From Virgibacillus salexigens (GTDB taxonomy: Bacteria > Bacillota > Bacilli > Bacillales > Amphibacillaceae), in contig NZ_BNEO01000001.1 of assembly GCF_014905415.1 (NCBI RefSeq), forward strand, positions 806,001 to 870,000: a stretch of DNA of 64,000 nt. Reading direction: 5' to 3'. Of this stretch, positions 27,072 through 35,773 are shown piece by piece. The translations under genes were made by a program, and so were the position numbers. Under the pieces are notes generated by a model. The model did no database searches. It saw only the letters and a list, made by a program, of their open reading frames with translations, and was not told where the DNA came from. Position 1 is the first letter of the stretch. Every line of letters starts with the position of its first letter.

Positions 27072-27482
27072 GTGAGGGTTTTGAATCAAACATTTTCTAT
27101 TCGGACGGAAAAACATTCGGATATGCTCGATATTACCGCTCAATTGGAAAATTGGATTCGTGAAGCGAACATAGAAGATGGGATCTTAGTTGTGCAGTCG
27201 ATGCATACAACGGCAGGGATTACGGTTAATGAAAATGCAGATCCTGATGTAAAAACAGATATGTTAATGCGATTGGACGAGATTTACCCATGGGAACATC
27301 GGAAGGACAAACATTTTGAAGGGAATACTGCAGCTCACTTAAAGACAAGTACCATGGGGCATGCACAAACATTAATTATTCGAGATGGGAAGCTTGTACT
27401 TGGAACGTGGCAAGGCGTTTATTTCTGTGAATTTGATGGCCCACGTCATCGGAATTTCCATGCGAAAATCATTCAAGCTTAA
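27072..27482 (+). CDS. YjbQ/UPF0047 family protein (secondary thiamine-phosphate synthase-like)
   Basis: A 136-residue member of the UPF0047 family, some of which have weak thiamine-phosphate synthase activity; the real role is unclear. Conserved features are [10 protein letters not shown], the [16 protein letters not shown] segment with an invariant His, [20 protein letters not shown] with two histidines, and [16 protein letters not shown]. The GTG start has AGGAGAAAGG upstream; a TTG three codons later is possible. It stands 60 bases after the xylosidase gene and may be cotranscribed, but no functional link to xylose is known. Confidence 0.85.
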   Translation: MRVLNQTFSIRTEKHSDMLDITAQLENWIREANIEDGILVVQSMHTTAGITVNENADPDVKTDMLMRLDEIYPWEHRKDKHFEGNTAAHLKTSTMGHAQTLIIRDGKLVLGTWQGVYFCEFDGPRHRNFHAKIIQA

Positions 27483-27535
27483 CATCACGAGGACGATCGG
27501 ACGATTTCCGTGCAAAACAATTTATTACCAATAAA

Positions 27536-27567
27536 AAGCTTGTAGCTAAACGTTTTTCTACAAGCTT
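27536..27567. terminator. Terminator hairpin with AAGCTTGTAG stem
   Basis: AAGCTTGTAG pairs with CTACAAGCTT around a 12-base loop. The same 10-base stem is used by the terminator at 57927-57963. Confidence 0.7.
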
Positions 27568-27570
27568 AGG

Positions 27571-27595
27571 GGGAGAACCTGATATCGGTTCTCCC
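27571..27595. terminator. Second terminator in the convergent gap
   Basis: GGGAGAACC pairs with GGTTCTCCC around TGATATC, followed by TATTTATT on the plus strand. With the hairpin before it, this separates the plus-strand YjbQ gene from the minus-strand transporter operon. Confidence 0.75.
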
Positions 27596-27681
27596 TATTT
27601 ATTAGGAGATCGAGACAAACAATTTAGATAAAATAATAAACGGAAATCTCAAACAAGGTACGCTATGTCCAGCCCTTCTGA

Positions 27682-28869
27682 TTAATCGCCAGATACTGGA
27701 ACTACTTTGCCGCCTTCAACTGCACCATATTGCGTATTAATCTCAAACCCACCATTTTCATCTATCTTTTCAATCTCATACACTTTCTTTTCTTCTGGTA
27801 ATGATTCTAGACCATCTTGAATATGTTCTCTAATCACAGTTGCATCTTCTACATTACCAGCTGCTTTCATTGCTTCTACAAAGATATACATGGATAAATA
27901 GTGGAAGCCTGCCTCTGAACCAGGATCTTTGTTATATTTTTCCTGATACTTTTTCACGAATTCCTCTGTTCCTGGATAATTGGCGTTGATCAATGGAATC
28001 GTGCCAATCGAACCTTCTAATGGTTCGTATGAGCCAGTGACATTTTTCATTTCATCTAGCTTTGCCTGATCCATTACAATAAAACCACCTTCGAACCCTA
28101 AATCTCTTGCTTGTTGAGCCACTTTTGCTGTAGGTTCAGAAGGGCCCCCAATAAATAAAACATCCGGATTTGATTCAAGTGCATTCGTTAAGAAAGTAAA
28201 GAAATCCGTGTCTTTCGAGAAATCAATCGCGGATTCATGCACCACTTCGCCACCTGCTTTTTCCCAATATGGTTTAATTGCTTCTGCCCAGTCCTTCCCA
28301 TATTGTGTGACTGGTGGTAGTGCAGCTAATTTGTTACCGAAGTTCTCCATAGCATAATTAGTAAATGGCTCTAAGTAACCATCATAACTTGGGGGAATGC
28401 GTACCGTTAACTCATTCCCTGCTTCGGTAATCGCTGGTTCACTCGAATATGCGCCAATCAGAAAGTTCTCTTGTTCATTAAATACTTGTAATGCAGCGAT
28501 TCCCCCACTGTGTGGTGTGAACACAACTGGTGTATCATCCTCTTGAACGAGTCGACGTGCATTTGCAGCAGTCTCATTTGGTAAGTACTTGTCATCATAA
28601 GCAATTAAATTTAGCTTATACGTTTTTCCATCTACTTCAAATCCTTGTTCGTTAATTTCTTCCACAGCCATTTCTAGGCCATTTAATGTATTTTCCCCGT
28701 AATAAGCAGCTGCCCCACTTAATGGCCCGCTATAACCAATATTCACAACGTTCTCTCCACCAGTTGCTTCTTCTTTATCATTACTGGTTTTTCCTGCTGA
28801 ATCAATACATGCTGATAGAAATACAATGATAAAACCAACCAATAGCATTCTGATAATTTTACCTTTCAT
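27682..28869 (-). CDS. livJ: Branched-chain-amino-acid-type (HAAT) ABC binding lipoprotein
   Basis: Periplasmic-binding-protein type 1 fold of the Leu/Ile/Val family, 395 residues. A lipobox (FLSAC, Cys near 20) is followed by VNIGYSGPLSGAAAYYGENTLNGLEMAVEEIN, the usual start, then VVFTPHSGGIAALQVF and PDVLFIGGPSEPTAKVAQQARDLG. The ATG at 28869 has AAGGAGGG upstream. It is the last gene of the transporter operon. The ligand may be an amino acid, amide or small carboxylate; the acyl-CoA gene surroundings favour an organic acid. Confidence 0.88.
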   Translation of the reverse strand: MKGKIIRMLLVGFIIVFLSACIDSAGKTSNDKEEATGGENVVNIGYSGPLSGAAAYYGENTLNGLEMAVEEINEQGFEVDGKTYKLNLIAYDDKYLPNETAANARRLVQEDDTPVVFTPHSGGIAALQVFNEQENFLIGAYSSEPAITEAGNELTVRIPPSYDGYLEPFTNYAMENFGNKLAALPPVTQYGKDWAEAIKPYWEKAGGEVVHESAIDFSKDTDFFTFLTNALESNPDVLFIGGPSEPTAKVAQQARDLGFEGGFIVMDQAKLDEMKNVTGSYEPLEGSIGTIPLINANYPGTEEFVKKYQEKYNKDPGSEAGFHYLSMYIFVEAMKAAGNVEDATVIREHIQDGLESLPEEKKVYEIEKIDENGGFEINTQYGAVEGGKVVPVSGD

Positions 28870-28897
28870 TTGATTCCCTCCTTTTTTCAATTAACTA

Positions 28898-29605
28898 CTA
28901 AGCTCCTACATATGCCTTCCTTACTTCCTCATTGGCCAGCAATTCTTCTGCACTCCCTTGGACAACAACCTTACCGCTTTCATAAACATACCCCTTATCC
29001 GCGATGCTTAGAGCTGCATTTGCATTTTGCTCAGCTAGTAGAATCGTTGTCCCCTCCTGATTGATTTGTTGAATGCTTTTAAACATTTGCTCTACGATTA
29101 AAGGAGCTAAGCCAATAGAAGGTTCATCTAACAGCATAAATTCTGGTTTGGCCATTAGTGCTCTGCCAATTGCCAGCATTTGCTGTTGGCCGCCACTAAG
29201 TGAACCGGCAGGATTACTTCGCTTTTCATAAAGAATAGGAAATAACTCAAACACCTCTTGAAGGGTTGCTCTTAATCTACTTTTCTTGCCTCTATGAACG
29301 TATCCTCCTAACATAAGATTTTCTTGTACGGTCATTTGTTGAAATAGCTTTCGATCCTCCGCACACTGGACAATCCCCATCTTTACTATTTTGTCTGGTG
29401 ACTTTCCAGCTATTGACTGACCATTTAGCATGATATGCCCGGAAACAGGCTTATTTAAGCCACTAATTGTTTGGAAGGTAGTACTCTTTCCTGCCCCATT
29501 TGCACCAAGTAAAACAACAATTTCACCATGGTCTACTTCCAGATTCACTCGATGTAACGCCTCAAAGTTTCCATACTTAACGGTAAGATTTACTAATTTA
29601 AGCAC
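28898..29605 (-). CDS. livF: HAAT ABC transporter ATPase, LivF type
   Basis: One of two ATPases of the importer, 235 residues. Walker A is GANGAGKST, the ABC signature LSGGQQQML, Walker B FMLLDEPSIGLAP, and the H-loop variant ILLAEQNANAAL is typical of LivF. The GTG at 29605 has GGGAGGGG six bases upstream and overlaps the livG stop by eight bases (GTGCTTAA), which indicates coupled translation; the longer frame within livG is not used. Confidence 0.93.
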   Translation of the reverse strand: MLKLVNLTVKYGNFEALHRVNLEVDHGEIVVLLGANGAGKSTTFQTISGLNKPVSGHIMLNGQSIAGKSPDKIVKMGIVQCAEDRKLFQQMTVQENLMLGGYVHRGKKSRLRATLQEVFELFPILYEKRSNPAGSLSGGQQQMLAIGRALMAKPEFMLLDEPSIGLAPLIVEQMFKSIQQINQEGTTILLAEQNANAALSIADKGYVYESGKVVVQGSAEELLANEEVRKAYVGA

Positions 29606-30362
29606 TCGCTTCCCCTCCCAAATAGGCACGGATAACTTCTTCATTTTTATTGATCTCTTCAGGTGCCCCTTCAGCAATTTTTTCTCCATAATTGAGTACC
29701 ATGATTTTGTCTGCCATCTGCATAATCATTTTCATTTTGTGTTCAATTAAGCAAATCGTAATGCCCATTTGTGCCAATTCAGTAATTAATCCTGCTAATC
29801 CATTAGTTTCATCTGGATTAATCCCAGCAGTAGGCTCGTCGAGGAAAAGCACTTCTGGATCGGTTGCTAAAGCTAAGGCAATGGCAACTCGCTTTTTTTC
29901 CTCTTGGGAGATATTCGTTACTATTTTTGTAGCCACATGGGTTAACCCTGTTGCTTGCAAAACTTCCCATGCTTTTTCTTTGCATTGTTCTTCTTCTTGT
30001 TTGCAACGTTTCGTTCGTAAAATTGCATCCAACAAATTTGTTTTTGTTCGCAGTCTGTGGCCCACAATGACATTATCAAATACCGTTGCACGTTCAAATA
30101 AATTCGTTGTTTGAAACGTTCTTGCTATGCCAAGTTCTGCTATTTTATTTGAGGATAAATGGGAAATCTCTTGGTCTTTAAAGAACACTTCTCCAGAACT
30201 CGGACGATGCAGACCAGTGATGAGATTAAAAAATGTAGATTTGCCTGCCCCGTTAGGCCCGATAATGGCATTGATCTTCCCTTTTTCAATAGCAAAATCG
30301 ACCTCTTTGACTGCAGTTAGTCCTCCAAATTCTTTGGATAACTCCCTTGTTTCAAAATACAT
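29598..30362 (-). CDS. livG: HAAT ABC transporter ATPase, LivG type
   Basis: Second ATPase, 254 residues: Walker A GPNGAGKSTFFN, Walker B VLFLDEPTAGINPDE, and CLIEHKMKMIMQMADKIMVL, the LivG-type His loop. The signature region is NISQEEKKRVAIALAL, where the usual LSxGQ is degenerate (ISQEE). GIARTFQTTNLF is the family motif. The ATG has GGAGGG upstream. It pairs with livF to power import through LivH/LivM. Confidence 0.93.
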   Translation of the reverse strand: MYFETRELSKEFGGLTAVKEVDFAIEKGKINAIIGPNGAGKSTFFNLITGLHRPSSGEVFFKDQEISHLSSNKIAELGIARTFQTTNLFERATVFDNVIVGHRLRTKTNLLDAILRTKRCKQEEEQCKEKAWEVLQATGLTHVATKIVTNISQEEKKRVAIALALATDPEVLFLDEPTAGINPDETNGLAGLITELAQMGITICLIEHKMKMIMQMADKIMVLNYGEKIAEGAPEEINKNEEVIRAYLGGEASA

Positions 30363-30375
30363 GATGCATTCCCTC

Positions 30376-31359
30376 CTACGCTTGTTTTTTCATTGTGGTC
30401 ATGTTTATTCGCTGCTTTTCCTTTCGTCGTGCCCTCCATTGTAAAAACGTACCGGAAATTCCTCCAGGAGCAAAGATAATGATTAACGTAAGCAGCGGAC
30501 CAAAAATCAACATTCGATAATCCTGCAGAAATTGTAGATTCTGAGATAACCAAACAATTAATAATGTTCCTATCAACGGACCGGATAATGTCCCAATTCC
30601 GCCGACAATCATATAGGTTAATAAATCAAAAGTGATGGTTGTATAGGCGATTTCCGGTCCGATAAATCGAATAAAACTTGCATAGAGCGCTCCCGCTAGT
30701 CCTGCATAAAAAGTAGACAATACAAACGAAGTGAGTTTGTTTCGCATTGGTGATATACCAAGTGATTGTGCTAAAGGCTCACTGTTTCGAATAGCTGTAA
30801 AGGATCTTCCTGTAAGGGAATGGACGATTCGGTATACGGTAAAAATGACAAGAAGTAGAATGATGAAAACAAAATAGTATTGGGAAAGTGGTGTAGAAAG
30901 AGAAATAAAACCGATATCAGCTGGAGCAGGTATGCCTATTAACCCCCGAACTCCTCCAGTTAACGAGTCCCATTTATCAATGATTAAATAGATAATGTAG
31001 CCAACACATAAGGTGTAAATTGCGAAGAAATGTTCTTTGGTGCGAAGTGCGATAAGTCCAATCATTACACCAATAATGCATGTAATGATGGGTGAAAGCA
31101 TAAATGCCAACCAATAATTTAATTCGACTTTTACAGTAAGTAATCCAAGTGAATATGCTCCTATAGCAAAGAAGCCTGCATGTGCTAAGGAAAGATAGCC
31201 AGTATATCCAGAAAGTAGATTTAAACCATAAACGGCAATTGTCCAAATAAAAGCTAATGTCAAAATATGAATATAGTATTGGTTCGGTACGATTAAAGGA
31301 AAGATAATAGCAAGCAAGATCAAGACAAATAAGAGCCCTTTCTTATTGACCACTGCCAT
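30376..31359 (-). CDS. livM: HAAT ABC permease, LivM type
   Basis: Inner-membrane permease of 327 residues with eight or more helices. Family marks are YGLNLLSGYTGYLSLAHAGFFAIGAY near residue 45, IRNSEPLAQSLGI in the cytoplasmic loop and GGIGTLSGPLIGTLLI. The ATG directly follows the livH stop (TAAATG), so the two are translationally coupled. Confidence 0.92.
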   Translation of the reverse strand: MAVVNKKGLLFVLILLAIIFPLIVPNQYYIHILTLAFIWTIAVYGLNLLSGYTGYLSLAHAGFFAIGAYSLGLLTVKVELNYWLAFMLSPIITCIIGVMIGLIALRTKEHFFAIYTLCVGYIIYLIIDKWDSLTGGVRGLIGIPAPADIGFISLSTPLSQYYFVFIILLLVIFTVYRIVHSLTGRSFTAIRNSEPLAQSLGISPMRNKLTSFVLSTFYAGLAGALYASFIRFIGPEIAYTTITFDLLTYMIVGGIGTLSGPLIGTLLIVWLSQNLQFLQDYRMLIFGPLLTLIIIFAPGGISGTFLQWRARRKEKQRINMTTMKKQA

Positions 31360-32223
31360 TTATACGCCCCCTTTCGCAAAAATACCTTGTGGTTTGATGG
31401 AGAGAATAACGATTAATAAGACAAAGGCAATAATATCTTTGTAGTCACTAGAGATATAAGTCGCTCCTATACTTTCACTGAAACCTAAAATATAACCGCC
31501 TAAGATGGCGCCAGGAATACTGCCCATACCACCAATGATGATAATGACAAAGGCTTTTAAAATAACTAAATGCCCCATCCCAGGAAATACGAGGTTAATT
31601 GGGGAAGTAAGTGAGGCACCGATTGCCGCTAGTGTCCCAGCTATAAAAAAAGTTATAACTGCTACTTTGTTGGTGTTAATTCCCACTAACGAAGCTCCTT
31701 CACGATTTTGAGCCATTGCCAGTATTGAAGCTCCCATAAATGTTTTCTTTAAAAACAGATAAAGTAAAATCATAACCGCAATTGCGGCTACGACGATAAT
31801 TAACCGCTGAACAGTCAATGTTACATCAGCAAATTGAATAACTTGCCCGTATGGCGTGGGCATTTGCCGATAATCAGCACCCCAAATTAACTGGGCAAGT
31901 GCTTCCAGAAAAAGCAGCATTCCGATTGCAGCAACTTTATGCTGAATGGGGGTGGACTTTCGTAATGGATGAAAGACAAGTCGATCCATAAGTACACTCA
32001 GTATTCCAATTGTTATAATGGAAATGAGGATGGATATCCAATAATTCACCCCTAAATAAACCATCATCGTTAACGTGACGTACCCACCGAGCATGTAAAG
32101 CGCACCATGAGCAAAGTTTGGTATGTGTAAAATGCCATAAACCAGAGTTAATCCCAGAGCTACCAAACTATAGACACTTCCAATTGTTAATCCATTAAAC
32201 AGCTGCTGAATAAATATATCCAT
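31360..32223 (-). CDS. livH: HAAT ABC permease, LivH type
   Basis: Permease of 287 residues: IQQLFNGLTIGSVYSLVALGLTLVYGI at the start, NFAHGALYMLG, the cytoplasmic loop ILAMAQNREGASLVGI and IIIGGMGSIPGAILGGYILG. It leads the livHMGFJ operon; AGGGGAG precedes the ATG. The 152-base gap to the upstream thioesterase gene contains a cre box and possibly a separate promoter. Confidence 0.92.
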   Translation of the reverse strand: MDIFIQQLFNGLTIGSVYSLVALGLTLVYGILHIPNFAHGALYMLGGYVTLTMMVYLGVNYWISILISIITIGILSVLMDRLVFHPLRKSTPIQHKVAAIGMLLFLEALAQLIWGADYRQMPTPYGQVIQFADVTLTVQRLIIVVAAIAVMILLYLFLKKTFMGASILAMAQNREGASLVGINTNKVAVITFFIAGTLAAIGASLTSPINLVFPGMGHLVILKAFVIIIIGGMGSIPGAILGGYILGFSESIGATYISSDYKDIIAFVLLIVILSIKPQGIFAKGGV

Positions 32224-32309
32224 GCCAACTCCCCTTACTTCGTTAATTTTACAGACTGGTTCGTAGCCTGGTCATCTCCTGTCACTGTATTTTTCCTTCT
32301 GACAGATAT

Positions 32310-32323
32310 TTAAAGCGCTTACA
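32310..32323. promoter_or_regulatory. CcpA cre box before livH
   Basis: TTAAAGCGCTTACA, 13 of 14 cre positions, 87 bases before the livH start. It suggests glucose repression of the transporter. Confidence 0.6.
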
Positions 32324-32375
32324 TAATTGACTTAGCTCTACTCGAGCATAGAAATCCCTCCTTTTTACAAATACA

Positions 32376-32789
32376 TTACTTGGGCAGTGCTTGCAGGTAA
32401 GACGTTAAGTTCTGCCTTAGTTCATTAGGTATCTCAATTGTTTTTTGTTCAGCATAGTTAAAGCACACTGTAATTGCTGTAGTTTTAGCAATTTCAATTC
32501 CTGTTGCTTTATCTGATAACGTATGGCCGATCGTAAAACTTTTTCCTCCTACATTTGTGACGTAAGTATATAGCTTTAACTCCTGACCAGCGTATGCTTG
32601 AGAAATATAGTCACACGTAATCGATGCCAAAATGAAATTCAAGGCATCGTTTCTTTCAGGACACACGATTTTAAAAAACTTCGTTCGGGCTTCTTCAAAG
32701 TAGAAAAAATAACTCACATTATTAACATGGCCAGCAGCATCTGTCTCACTAAAACGAACATATATATCTATCTCATGTACATAATCCAA
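32376..32789 (-). CDS. Acyl-CoA thioesterase (hotdog fold, YbgC/4HBT type)
   Basis: A 137-residue single-domain hotdog enzyme that hydrolyses acyl-CoA thioesters. YVRFSETDAAGHVNNVSYFFYFEEAR is the 4HBT signature, with the catalytic Asp in ETDAAGHV. The start is TTG with AGGAG eight bases upstream. It lies behind its own promoter and inverted-repeat operator, and is followed by the liv genes. Its neighbours (acyl-CoA ligase, acyl-CoA catabolism) suggest it recycles CoA from pathway intermediates; the acyl group is unknown. Confidence 0.85.
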   Translation of the reverse strand: MDYVHEIDIYVRFSETDAAGHVNNVSYFFYFEEARTKFFKIVCPERNDALNFILASITCDYISQAYAGQELKLYTYVTNVGGKSFTIGHTLSDKATGIEIAKTTAITVCFNYAEQKTIEIPNELRQNLTSYLQALPK

Positions 32790-32892
32790 TTAAATCACTC
32801 CTCAACTTCACATTTTAAATCCGATTACATTAATGAACATACAAGTATTACATTTTACGTCAACTACAATCGTAGACTTACTAAACACCATC

Positions 32893-32916
32893 AACATACT
32901 AACTACTCGGTATGTT
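32893..32916. promoter_or_regulatory. Inverted-repeat operator in the thioesterase leader
   Basis: AACATAC and GTATGTT arms surround a 10-base centre, just downstream of the -10 box. The size and look suit a TetR-family (FadR-like) repressor; no such gene is in the window. Confidence 0.45.
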
Positions 32917-32932
32917 CTGAATATTTAATATT

Positions 32933-32960
32933 ATTATAGCAAAAACACTTCGTATTTCAA
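32933..32960 (-). promoter_or_regulatory. Promoter of the thioesterase gene
   Basis: TTGAAA (32960-32955), 16 bases, TATAAT (32938-32933) on the minus strand. Confidence 0.65.
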
Positions 32961-32993
32961 TGTATTTTTTTGATTTTTTATTTTAATACAACC

Positions 32994-33031
32994 AACGATC
33001 CACTTTTACAATTAATTAAAAGTGAATCGTT
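32994..33031. terminator. Hairpin after the acyl-CoA ligase gene
   Basis: AACGAT-CACTTTT pairs with AAAAGTG-ATCGTT with one mismatch, 97 bases after the ligase stop. The T-run is poor, so it may act only partly. The rest of 32961-33127 shows nothing else. Confidence 0.5.
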
Positions 33032-33127
33032 TGACCAAATTTAGTGACCTTCCCCGTCCGAGAAATCGTTCCCTCAAGTTAACTAGCCGTAGTCTATTAA
33101 AAGAGACCAGTTTTATTGTTAGTTAGA

Positions 33128-34720
33128 TTACTCACCTCTGTCTACTAATCTACGTTTTAGTATCTTTCCAACCGTATTTCTAGGCAGGGCTGGTATTAAC
33201 TCATAATTTTTTGGAACTTTATATGGGGTTAGGTTTCGGTAACAAAAACCTTTTACTTCTTCAACATCTAATACAGCTCCTTCTTTTGGCACGATAAAGG
33301 CCTTGACAACTTCCCCTTTTTCAAGATCAGGAATGCCTATAACTGCACATTCCTTCACATCCGGATGTTCATATAAAATGTTCTCCACTTCTTGTGGGTA
33401 AATATTAAAACCACCGTTAATAATCATTTCTTTCTTTCTGCCAACGATATAGAAGAAACCATCTTCATCATACATGGCCAAATCACCTGTATAAAGCCAG
33501 TTATTTTTTAACGCTTTATTCGTCTCCTCTTGGTTATTCCAATACCCTTTCATTACTTGGGGACCTCTAATTAGTAACTCTCCCACAGCGTTTTCAGGAA
33601 GTTCCTGATTATCATTGTCGACAATAATACAATCTGTACCTGGCAATGGAAGCCCAATACTCCCTATTTTTCGTTTACCTGTTGAGGGATTTCGATGAGT
33701 TGAAGGAGAAGCCTCAGACAAACCAAAACCTTCCCCAATAACTGCTCCAGTAATTTTTTCAAATTTCCTCAATACTTCCACAGGTAACGGTGCCGATCCA
33801 CTGGAACAAAATTTAAAACAGTTAAGACCATAGTTTTTAATGTCTGGATGGCTGATTAAGGCATTATAGATTCTCGGAACACCTGGAAAGAAAGTAGGTT
33901 GATAGCGTTTGATTTCTTTTAATACCGTATCAACCTGAAACTGTTGGATCACTATATTGGTGGCACCGATATAGACTCCCAGATTCATGGCACTTGTCAT
34001 TGCGTAAACATGATATAACGGAAGTGTGGTGAGCACCGTTTCTTTTCCAACGTACATTTCTTTTCCATACATGGCATAACTTTGAATTACATTAGCAACC
34101 AGGTTATAATGCGTTAACATCGCTCCCTTCACAACCCCTGATGTGCCACCAGTATATTGAATAACTGCTATATCTTCTCTCACTATAATTGGTGCTCTTT
34201 TTTCAGATGGCTCATAAGTTTCAATAAGTGAATCTAGGCTGATTCCTTCAGACGTGTTTCCCCCAACTACAAAAACATGAGCAAACGAAAAAGTTTTTGC
34301 TATATCTCCCACTTTTTCTATATGATTAGCTTCACAAATAATATATTTCATCTGGGCATCTATCGTAATCTGTAACAATTCTCTAGCGGTATAATTGGGG
34401 TTAATTTGTACAACAATGAGACCTAATTGCATGGCAGCATAGTAAGCAATAATATAATCCGGCTGGTTTGATACCATTAAGCCAATTCTTTCTCCTTTTT
34501 TTAAACCTAAACTATTCCACGCATTCGCTAGTCTATTTACAGCATCCAATAATTGCCGGTAAGAAATTTGTTTTTCGTCATAGATAATTGCTGTACGATT
34601 CCCAAAACGAGTAACTGTTTCCTTTAATAAAGCGTATAAAGTATCCTCTGGGATATAAGGATCAATATCCATATCTTTTGGATATACGGAATACCATTTT
34701 CGATTACTTATTGCACTCAC
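33128..34720 (-). CDS. AMP-forming acyl-CoA ligase
   Basis: Activates a carboxylic acid to its CoA thioester via an acyl-adenylate. The P-loop is YTGGTSGVVKGAMLTH, a variant of the usual YTSGTTG. Other core motifs are GEGFGLSEASP (A5), YTGDLAMYDEDGFFYIVGRKKEMI (A7/A8 hinge) and PRNTVGKILKR with the catalytic Lys at the end. At 530 residues it resembles LcfB-type fatty-acid ligases. The start is GTG with GGGAGGT ten bases upstream. It is the last gene of operon B, after the SDR, TRAP permease and TAXI protein, so it probably activates the acid these import. Chain length or aromatic nature cannot be read. Confidence 0.9.
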   Translation of the reverse strand: MSAISNRKWYSVYPKDMDIDPYIPEDTLYALLKETVTRFGNRTAIIYDEKQISYRQLLDAVNRLANAWNSLGLKKGERIGLMVSNQPDYIIAYYAAMQLGLIVVQINPNYTARELLQITIDAQMKYIICEANHIEKVGDIAKTFSFAHVFVVGGNTSEGISLDSLIETYEPSEKRAPIIVREDIAVIQYTGGTSGVVKGAMLTHYNLVANVIQSYAMYGKEMYVGKETVLTTLPLYHVYAMTSAMNLGVYIGATNIVIQQFQVDTVLKEIKRYQPTFFPGVPRIYNALISHPDIKNYGLNCFKFCSSGSAPLPVEVLRKFEKITGAVIGEGFGLSEASPSTHRNPSTGKRKIGSIGLPLPGTDCIIVDNDNQELPENAVGELLIRGPQVMKGYWNNQEETNKALKNNWLYTGDLAMYDEDGFFYIVGRKKEMIINGGFNIYPQEVENILYEHPDVKECAVIGIPDLEKGEVVKAFIVPKEGAVLDVEEVKGFCYRNLTPYKVPKNYELIPALPRNTVGKILKRRLVDRGE

Positions 34721-34755
34721 GTTACCGATACCTCCCTTTTTATAATCATCTTAGA

Positions 34756-35757
34756 TTATTCAATAGCACCAACTTCCTCATAGTATTGTTTGGCACCTGG
34801 ATGTAATAACTCTAGATCAATTCCATTCAGAGCGGTATCAATGGTGAATGACTTAGCTCTCTCCGGTACTTGTTCTTCAAAGGTATCAATATTTTCCCAG
34901 AATAGTTTTGTTAATTGATATACATATTCTTTATCGAATTCACTTTGAACCGTAAGCATCGTTTCCATCACGTATGTTTGTGTTGGTTTGTCTATACCTT
35001 TATATGTTCCGGCAGGTATTTCTCCAGCTGTTATTCCTATCCCTTTTTCCTCTATACTGGCCAGTTTATCTGCTTCAATGGGAATAACTTTTATCGGATT
35101 AGTTATTTCTATTTCTTGGAGGGCTGGAATAAATGGAGCACCACCACCAAGAAAGACATCGACATTTCCATCTTTCAACATCGATGCTCCATCCGAATAA
35201 TTACCATAGGACACCTGCCCACCCGCTGCTTCAATTGTCTCCTCATCAATTCCATATTCCTTCATCATTTTCCAAAAAGCTACGGGTCCACCGCCACCTT
35301 TTGGACCCAAGAAGATATGTTTGTCGACAATATCTTCAATCGAGTTAATATCCTTATTATCCGCTGTGGTTGCTATCGTTTGATAAACTGGATATAATGC
35401 TGCAATTGCTGCAATATCCTTTATTGGCTCATCAAAGCCAAATCCACCATCAAGTGCGGATATAAAATCTGGTGTATAATTTAGTCCCATTTGAATGTCT
35501 CCAACATTGAGAGATTTGATATTTGCCGTCGATCCCCCTTCTAATTGCGTAGCATTTAAGTTAACAAAGCTATTTGAGTAAATTTCTGTCATGGTAGTCG
35601 TAATCGGGTACCACCCAGACCCCATCGGTCCAGATCCAATGGTTAAGAATTTGTCTGGTGCTGTAGGTTTGTTTCCAGAATTGGAAGTTTCACTTCCACA
35701 AGCAGCTAATAGGGATATAAATAAAACAAAAGTCATAGCATACATTATTTTTTTCAT
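34756..35757 (-). CDS. TAXI-family TRAP transporter binding lipoprotein (operon B)
   Basis: Extracytoplasmic receptor of a TRAP-TAXI importer, 333 residues. Lipobox LLAAC (Cys20). FLTIGSGPMGSGWYPITTTMTEIY is the TAXI opening; IFLGPKGGGGP, the YSDGASMLKDGNVDVFLGGG segment and the ending HPGAKQYYEEVGAIE are also family-typical. TAXI proteins bind carboxylates such as glutamate, oxoglutarate or other organic acids; the ligand here is unknown. A second, clearly related copy is at 48439-49431. AGGAGGAG precedes the ATG. Confidence 0.92.
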   Translation of the reverse strand: MKKIMYAMTFVLFISLLAACGSETSNSGNKPTAPDKFLTIGSGPMGSGWYPITTTMTEIYSNSFVNLNATQLEGGSTANIKSLNVGDIQMGLNYTPDFISALDGGFGFDEPIKDIAAIAALYPVYQTIATTADNKDINSIEDIVDKHIFLGPKGGGGPVAFWKMMKEYGIDEETIEAAGGQVSYGNYSDGASMLKDGNVDVFLGGGAPFIPALQEIEITNPIKVIPIEADKLASIEEKGIGITAGEIPAGTYKGIDKPTQTYVMETMLTVQSEFDKEYVYQLTKLFWENIDTFEEQVPERAKSFTIDTALNGIDLELLHPGAKQYYEEVGAIE

Positions 35758-35773
35758 TAAAACTCCTCCTCAC

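Noticed and set aside
29606-29689. N-terminal extension of livF
   Set aside because: Lies inside livG; the GTG at 29605 has an ideal ribosome site.
32334-32366. GGAGGG followed by ATG CTC GAG TAG
   Set aside because: A three-codon frame between thioesterase and livH; no sign that it is a leader peptide.
34915-35397. Plus-strand frame of about 160 codons
   Set aside because: Antisense to the TAXI gene, rich in Phe, Tyr, Cys and His as expected of a shadow frame.
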